DNA of 64,000 bases from NCBI RefSeq assembly GCF_001865675.1, contig NZ_CP011319.1, forward strand, positions 3,472,001 to 3,536,000, written 5' to 3'. Under the pieces are notes generated by a model, which saw nothing but the letters and a program-made list of their open reading frames with translations, made no database searches and was not told the DNA's origin. Made by a program: the position numbers and the translations under genes. Source of the stretch: Janthinobacterium sp. 1_2014MBL_MicDiv (GTDB lineage Bacteria > Pseudomonadota > Gammaproteobacteria > Burkholderiales > Burkholderiaceae_D). This document shows, one piece after another, positions 59,776 through 64,000 of the stretch (positions within the stretch are counted from its first letter, which is position 1; every line of letters begins with the position of its first letter).

Positions 59776-60167
59776 TGATCAATATCAACGACAGCAGCAG
59801 CGCCCTGCCCTCGGCGCTCGACGACCGCTCCCCCGCGGCGGCCACGCCGGCCGATCCGCGCTACGCGGCCAAGGCCACCGAGGCGGCCGTCAAGTTCGAA
59901 GCCTTCTTCATCTCGCACATGCTGCGCCAGATGCGCTCGGGCACGCGCGAGATGGCGGGCGAAGACAGCGTCTTCAAGGACCCCATCAACAGCGACATGC
60001 TGGAAATGGCCGACAATCTGGTGGCCGACAAGATGGCCGGCCAGCGCGCCTTCGGCATCGCCGACGCCATCCTGCGCCAGCTGCTGCCGGCGGCCAGCGC
60101 CCCCGTTTCAGCCAAAGGCGCTGTCAAAACCGACAATATTGCAGCGGCGCTTAATAAGTCCGTCTGA
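59775..60167 (+). CDS. flgJ: Rod cap protein FlgJ, rod-binding domain only (lateral, LfgJ)
   Basis: A 130-residue protein equal to only the N-terminal rod-capping half of enteric FlgJ: KATEAAVKFEAFFISHMLRQMR and FKDPINSDMLEMADNLVADKMA. The muramidase half is a separate gene at 52069. Its last codons overlap the flgK late promoter. Confidence 0.92.
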   Translation: MININDSSSALPSALDDRSPAAATPADPRYAAKATEAAVKFEAFFISHMLRQMRSGTREMAGEDSVFKDPINSDMLEMADNLVADKMAGQRAFGIADAILRQLLPAASAPVSAKGAVKTDNIAAALNKSV

Positions 60168-60178
60168 AGCGTCGCCTG
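60152..60178 (+). promoter_or_regulatory. Late flagellar promoter of flgKL
   Basis: TAATAAGT, 11 bases, then GTCGCCTG, overlapping the end of flgJ and 71 bases before the flgK ATG. It matches the lafA1 -35 in seven of eight positions and the lafA2 -10 in all eight. Confidence 0.65.
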
Positions 60179-60248
60179 TTGTAGGTAACAACGAATCCAG
60201 GCCTGTCCACCCGCACGCGCCACACTCTTCACGAAAGAACCTTGCCCA

Positions 60249-61610
60249 ATGAGCATCATCAGCAATGCATTGTCAGGCAGTATCGCCGCCCAGGCCGCAC
60301 TCAATGCGGCCAGCCAGAACATCGCCAACCTGCAAACGGCAGGCTATACCCGCCAGGGCGTGCTGCTGTCCTCGCTTGGCGCCGGCGTCGGCGTACGCTC
60401 GGCCGGCAATGGCGTGGAAGTGTCGGCCCTCCTGCGCTTTGCCGATGCCTACAAGAGCCAGCAAATGTGGCGCGCCGCGTCCGACCAGGGCGCCCGTTCG
60501 CAGACCCAGCCTTACCTGACGCAGCTCGAACGCGTGATGGGCGACGATGCATCGAGCATCAGCAACGGCCTCGACGGCTTTTTCGCCGCCCTCAACGCGG
60601 CTGCCGTCGACCCCACGTCGACGCCGCTGCGCCAGCAGATCATCACGGCGGCCGACGCCATGTCGCAGCGCTTCAACAGCATCAGCACCGTCATGGGCAA
60701 CCAGTTGCTGTCGGTGCACCAGCAACGCGCCGCCATCGTGCCGCAGGCCAATACGGCGCTGCAGAATATCGCCGCGCTGAACCAGCGCATCAGCACCTCG
60801 ACGGCCTCGGGCACGAACGTGTCGTCGCTGATGGATGCGCGCGACCAGCTGATCGACGGCCTGGCCGCGCAAATGGGCATCGAAGTGCTCGACCAGCCCG
60901 ACGGTTCGCGCAATGTCTCGCTGAAATCGGGCCAGCCGCTGGTCATCGGCGGCATCGCCGGCTCCCTGAGCAGCACCATGACGGCGACGGGCGACCAGAC
61001 CCTGAGCCTGGACTTCGCCAAGTCGACGTACACCCTCGACACCGTTGCCATCGGCGGCCAGATGGGCGGCCTCGGCGAATTCGAACAGAACACCCTGAAG
61101 CCGCTGCAGCAGTCGCTGCGCGACATGGCCAGCAGCGTGGCCAGCAAGGTCAACGCGCAGCTGGCCCTGGGCCAGACCATGACCGGCACGACCGGCGGTC
61201 CCCTGCTGGTGTACGCGAATGACAAGCTGAGCATCACCGCCGGCTTCAACGCCAAGGACCTGGCCCTGTCGCTGACGGGCGCTGCCGGCGACAGCGGCAA
61301 CTTGCAGAAATTGATCGACATCAAGAATCAATCGATCAATGTCAACTGGGTGGGTTCGGTCCTGATCAGCGACGCCGACACGCAGCTGGTCGGCAAGCTG
61401 GGCATCTACAGCCAGCAGAACCAGGCCTTGCTGAAGACGGCCAATACGGTGCGCGCGCAAGCCATCGACGACTGGAAGTCCACCAGCGGCGTGAACAAGG
61501 ACGAGGAAGCGATGAACCTGGTCGAATTCCAGAATATGTATCAAGCAAACATGAAGGTCATTTCCGTGGCGAATACCTTGTTTGACGCCACTTTGGCAAT
61601 GATGGGTTAA
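60249..61610 (+). CDS. flgK: Hook-filament junction protein FlgK (HAP1, lateral)
   Basis: A 453-residue HAP1. The N-terminal block is IISNALSGSIAAQAALNAASQNIANLQTAGYTRQGVLL (about 3-40) and the C-terminal one is SGVNKDEEAMNLVEFQNMYQANMKVISVANTLFDATLAMMG. A middle NVSSLMDARDQLIDGLAAQMGIEV is typical. It is driven by the late promoter at 60152. Confidence 0.95.
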   Translation: MSIISNALSGSIAAQAALNAASQNIANLQTAGYTRQGVLLSSLGAGVGVRSAGNGVEVSALLRFADAYKSQQMWRAASDQGARSQTQPYLTQLERVMGDDASSISNGLDGFFAALNAAAVDPTSTPLRQQIITAADAMSQRFNSISTVMGNQLLSVHQQRAAIVPQANTALQNIAALNQRISTSTASGTNVSSLMDARDQLIDGLAAQMGIEVLDQPDGSRNVSLKSGQPLVIGGIAGSLSSTMTATGDQTLSLDFAKSTYTLDTVAIGGQMGGLGEFEQNTLKPLQQSLRDMASSVASKVNAQLALGQTMTGTTGGPLLVYANDKLSITAGFNAKDLALSLTGAAGDSGNLQKLIDIKNQSINVNWVGSVLISDADTQLVGKLGIYSQQNQALLKTANTVRAQAIDDWKSTSGVNKDEEAMNLVEFQNMYQANMKVISVANTLFDATLAMMG

Positions 61611-61620
61611 GGAGAAGATC

Positions 61621-62532
61621 ATGCGTGTCGCCAGTAGCCAGTACCAATCGCTGATCAATATTTCGCTTCAGCAAAACCAGGAACGCATCAATTACCTGAC
61701 CCAGCAGATGTCGTCGGGCCTGCGCATCCAGCTGCCGTCGGACGACCCGATCGGCAACGTGCGCATTTCGCGCCTGACGCGCGAGCAAGCCATGGTCTCG
61801 CAATACCAGGACAATATCGCCACGGTAAAAGTGCGCCTGCTGAAAAATGAAAATTACCTGTCGAGCATGGTCACCGACATGGGCCAGGCGCGCGACCTGC
61901 TGGTCTGGGCCGCCGACGGCGGCAATGCGCCGGACGACCTGAATGCGATGACGCAATCGCTGACGGCCATGCGCGACAGCGTGCTGTACACGGCCAACCT
62001 GAAGGACCAGGAAGGCCGCTACATGTTTTCCGGCACCGCCACCGACCAGCCCGCCATCAAGTACGACCCGACGGCCGCCGTGGGCGCGCGCTACACATAT
62101 ATTGGCAACACCGACACGCAAACCGTGGTGGTGGGCAATGGCGTGACGCAGGCGGCCAACGTCGACGTGAAAAACCTGGAAGTGTGGCTGAACAAGATCG
62201 ACCAGGCCATCACCACCCTCAGCGTCCCGGGCGTCAACGCCAACGATCCGGCCGTGCGCACGGTGGTGGGCGCCGCGCTCGACGGCACGGATGACGGCAT
62301 GGATTTGCTGGCCGGCAAGATCGCCATCTTCGGCGGCGCGCAAAACATCCTGACCACGCTTTCCGGCAACCTGGACAACGTATCGCTGTCGAACAATACC
62401 GCCCTGCTGGACTTGAAAAAGACCGACATGGGCGCGGCCGCCATCGAACTGACCGGCTACCAGACGGCCCTGCAAGCGACTTACAAAGCCTACGCCAAGG
62501 TGGGCACCATTTCCCTGTTTGACCTTCTCTGA
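61621..62532 (+). CDS. flgL: Hook-filament junction protein FlgL (HAP3, lateral)
   Basis: A 303-residue HAP3. MRVASSQYQSLINISLQQNQERINYLTQQMSSGLRIQLPSDDPIGNVRISRL is flagellin-like at the N-terminus (about 1-52); YMFSGTATDQPAIKYD and the flagellin-like C-terminal helix support the call. It lies 10 bases after flgK and 5 bases before the next gene. Confidence 0.95.
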   Translation: MRVASSQYQSLINISLQQNQERINYLTQQMSSGLRIQLPSDDPIGNVRISRLTREQAMVSQYQDNIATVKVRLLKNENYLSSMVTDMGQARDLLVWAADGGNAPDDLNAMTQSLTAMRDSVLYTANLKDQEGRYMFSGTATDQPAIKYDPTAAVGARYTYIGNTDTQTVVVGNGVTQAANVDVKNLEVWLNKIDQAITTLSVPGVNANDPAVRTVVGAALDGTDDGMDLLAGKIAIFGGAQNILTTLSGNLDNVSLSNNTALLDLKKTDMGAAAIELTGYQTALQATYKAYAKVGTISLFDLL

Positions 62533-62537
62533 CCATC

Positions 62538-63593
62538 ATGCACATCGCTCAGACCTCTTCCTCCTCCGGCGTCAGCGCCAAGGGCGCCGGCACAGCCCGC
62601 GTCGTCGATGACGCGTCCGCCGCCATCAACGGCAGCGCCAGCTCCAGCGCGCGCCCTGAAGCGCCGGCGCCGGCGGCGAGGAGTTCGACGGCGAGCCTGA
62701 AGCGTGGCCTGAGCAACTGGGATCACCAGCTGCAGGGAGAAATTTCCAACGCCCAGCAAACGCTCGACTACCTGGCGCGCAGCAGCAGCCAGCTGCAGGC
62801 GCTGAAAAGCGAGCTGGCCGCCAAGCTGGTCGCGCGCCAGGGCCGCGAGGGGCAGGTCGAGGCGCGCGTGCGCCAGTTCAGCAATACTTGGCGCCAGCGC
62901 GCCAGCGCCTCGGGCGGCACGCTCGATGCACAGCTCAGCTACACCAGCCCGCAGCCGGCGCAGCAGAACTTCAGCATCCGCGGCCTGACCATGGCCAGCC
63001 TGCAGGAAGGGCCGCAGGAAGTGCTGGCCTTCTCCGTGGGCGGCGCGAACCAGGCCTTGCGTTCCGTGAATATCGAACCGGGTCTCAGCGGCGAGCAGAT
63101 CATCGCCCGCTTCGACCAGGCGCTGATGCCGTCGGGCATCCGCGTCAAGCAGGGCGAGAATGGCGAACTGGTGTTCAGCACGCCGGAAGCGGCGTGGGCC
63201 AACGTGCGCGACAGCCTGTCCGTGCGCGGCAGCGGCATCCGCTACCCGACCGGCCAGATGAGCCGCGTGCGCACGGATGCGGAACCGGCCGCCATCGCGC
63301 CGGAAGAATGGAATACCGGCGACGTCGAAGCCCTGCGCGCCACCTTGCAGCAAGTGGTGCAGGCGCTGGCGCACCTGCAGCAGGCACGCAGCTCCGTCAG
63401 CCTGGCGCTGGCGCAAGCCACCGGACGGGTGGCGCGGGCGCAGCCGGCGCAGGTCAGCGTCAGCATGGACACGCTGGCGGAAAATTTCACGGAAAAAGCC
63501 AGCAAGCCCGGCTATGAATCGCTGCTGGCGATCAGCTCGGCCCTGGTCGGCATCAGCCGCGAGCGCGTGGTCGCCCTGCTGGGACTGGGCTAG
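62538..63593 (+). CDS. Unknown protein in the lafW position, downstream of flgL
   Basis: A 351-residue protein I do not recognise. Residues 1-50 are Ser/Ala-rich and likely exported or disordered. Residues about 60-110 form a probable coiled coil (WDHQLQGEISNAQQTLDYLA and following), then a mixed domain with NFSIRGLTMASLQEGPQEVL and NIEPGLSGEQIIARFDQALM. A helical C-terminus ends it. It starts 5 bases after flgL, so is co-transcribed with the hook-associated proteins; Flag-2 loci carry lafW (a putative HAP) at this place. Function is inferred from position only. Confidence 0.8.
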   Translation: MHIAQTSSSSGVSAKGAGTARVVDDASAAINGSASSSARPEAPAPAARSSTASLKRGLSNWDHQLQGEISNAQQTLDYLARSSSQLQALKSELAAKLVARQGREGQVEARVRQFSNTWRQRASASGGTLDAQLSYTSPQPAQQNFSIRGLTMASLQEGPQEVLAFSVGGANQALRSVNIEPGLSGEQIIARFDQALMPSGIRVKQGENGELVFSTPEAAWANVRDSLSVRGSGIRYPTGQMSRVRTDAEPAAIAPEEWNTGDVEALRATLQQVVQALAHLQQARSSVSLALAQATGRVARAQPAQVSVSMDTLAENFTEKASKPGYESLLAISSALVGISRERVVALLGLG

Positions 63594-63606
63594 GCGCCGC
63601 CTGCGC

Positions 63607-63637
63607 GCCGCGCCGTCACGCGGCGCGGCGCACATTA
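63607..63637. terminator. GC-rich hairpin after the flgKL operon
   Basis: TGCGC(G)CCGCGCCG and CGGCGCGGCGCA form a 12-base stem with one bulged G and a short loop, ending the late operon. There is no clear T-run, so it may be Rho-dependent or only an mRNA end stabiliser. Confidence 0.4.
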
Positions 63638-63750
63638 AAATCGGCGCTCCCCTATCTGCCGGCGGTGAAAATCCGTAAGATGCTGCTGGTGCGCCGGCGC
63701 CATGCGATGGCCGCCAGCACATCCCCGTCATCCACACCCGGAGTTCCCTT

Positions 63751-64000
63751 GATTAAGACCGTCGCCCGGCTGATCAGTCATGCCCTGCTGGGCAAACGCG
63801 GCAAGCAGCCGCTCGATATCGCGCGCGTGCGCAAGGTATTGATTTTACGCAATGACAAGATCGGCGACATGATCGTCACCACGCCGCTGCTGCGCGCCTT
63901 GAAGCAGCATTATCCCCACTGGCAGATCGACGTGGCCGCCAGCAGCGCCAACCGCGCGCTGCTGGTCGGCTGTCCGCATGTCGACGACGTCGTAATCTGG
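63751..64000 (+). CDS. GT9-family glycosyltransferase (heptosyltransferase-like), N-terminal part
   Basis: The frame is open from a TTG at 63751, with CGGAG 5 bases upstream, to the window edge (83 residues). VRKVLILRNDKIGDMIVTTPLLRALKQ and IDVAASSANRALLVGCPHVDDVVIW are the N-terminal signature of ADP-heptose:LPS heptosyltransferases. These act on the inner LPS core; some homologues modify flagella or capsules. No ATG is in frame upstream. Confidence 0.85.

Noticed and set aside
63594..63750. Possible riboswitch or small gene before the GT9 gene
   Set aside because: Apart from one GC-rich hairpin I see no conserved riboswitch core and no frame with a ribosome site other than the TTG at 63751.

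Overview
The window is GC-rich, densely packed chromosomal DNA from a Gram-negative beta-proteobacterium. Gene content and protein style suggest an Oxalobacteraceae member such as Janthinobacterium, Duganella or Massilia. That placement is an inference from recognised protein families, not a computed phylogeny. No rRNA, tRNA, CRISPR array or insertion sequence was seen.

Positions 1-19.6 kb are mostly housekeeping and accessory metabolism: the 5' part of a TonB-dependent receptor, psd, a LysR regulator divergent from an azoreductase, a pirin, a chemoreceptor, a CDF metal exporter, an operon of alpha/beta hydrolase, RidA and RelA, dctA, a DoxX protein, the two subunits of a 3-oxoacid CoA-transferase divergent from a PAS-LuxR regulator, a PhyH oxygenase with a methyltransferase, an SDR, and ETF-ubiquinone oxidoreductase.

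Positions 19.8-29.0 kb carry an eight-gene co-oriented cassette with ATGA overlaps. It encodes a TPR/OGT-type (GT41) glycosyltransferase, a DegT/VioA-like sugar aminotransferase, two KAS III homologues flanking a 72-residue acyl carrier protein, a ketoreductase-type SDR, a PglD-like acyltransferase and a Rieske oxygenase. Two short flagellins follow at once. I infer that the cassette makes an N-acylated, possibly hydroxylated, amino-deoxy sugar with its own small fatty-acid module and attaches it to the flagellin.

Positions 29.1-63.6 kb hold a nearly complete second (lateral, Flag-2-like) flagellar system. It consists of lafA1-lafA2, a FliK-like protein, fliMNPQR-flhBA on the minus strand, fliEFGHIJ, then fliD-S-T-K-L-fliA-motA-motB (the lafBCDEFSTU order), flgM-flgN, a stand-alone muramidase, flgA, flgBCDEFGHIJ, flgKL and an unknown protein in the lafW position. 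The set includes its own sigma-28, anti-sigma factor, proton-type motor and export gate. No LafK-type activator, FlhF/FlhG or che gene lies in the window. FliM lacks the usual N-terminal CheY-docking peptide, and FlgJ is split into two genes.

Four late promoters (lafA1, lafA2, fliD, flgK) share a -35/-10 pattern close to TAATAAGn-N11-GTCGYCTK. I infer it to be the recognition site of the lateral sigma factor encoded at 48.6 kb. The window ends inside a GT9 (heptosyltransferase-like) gene.
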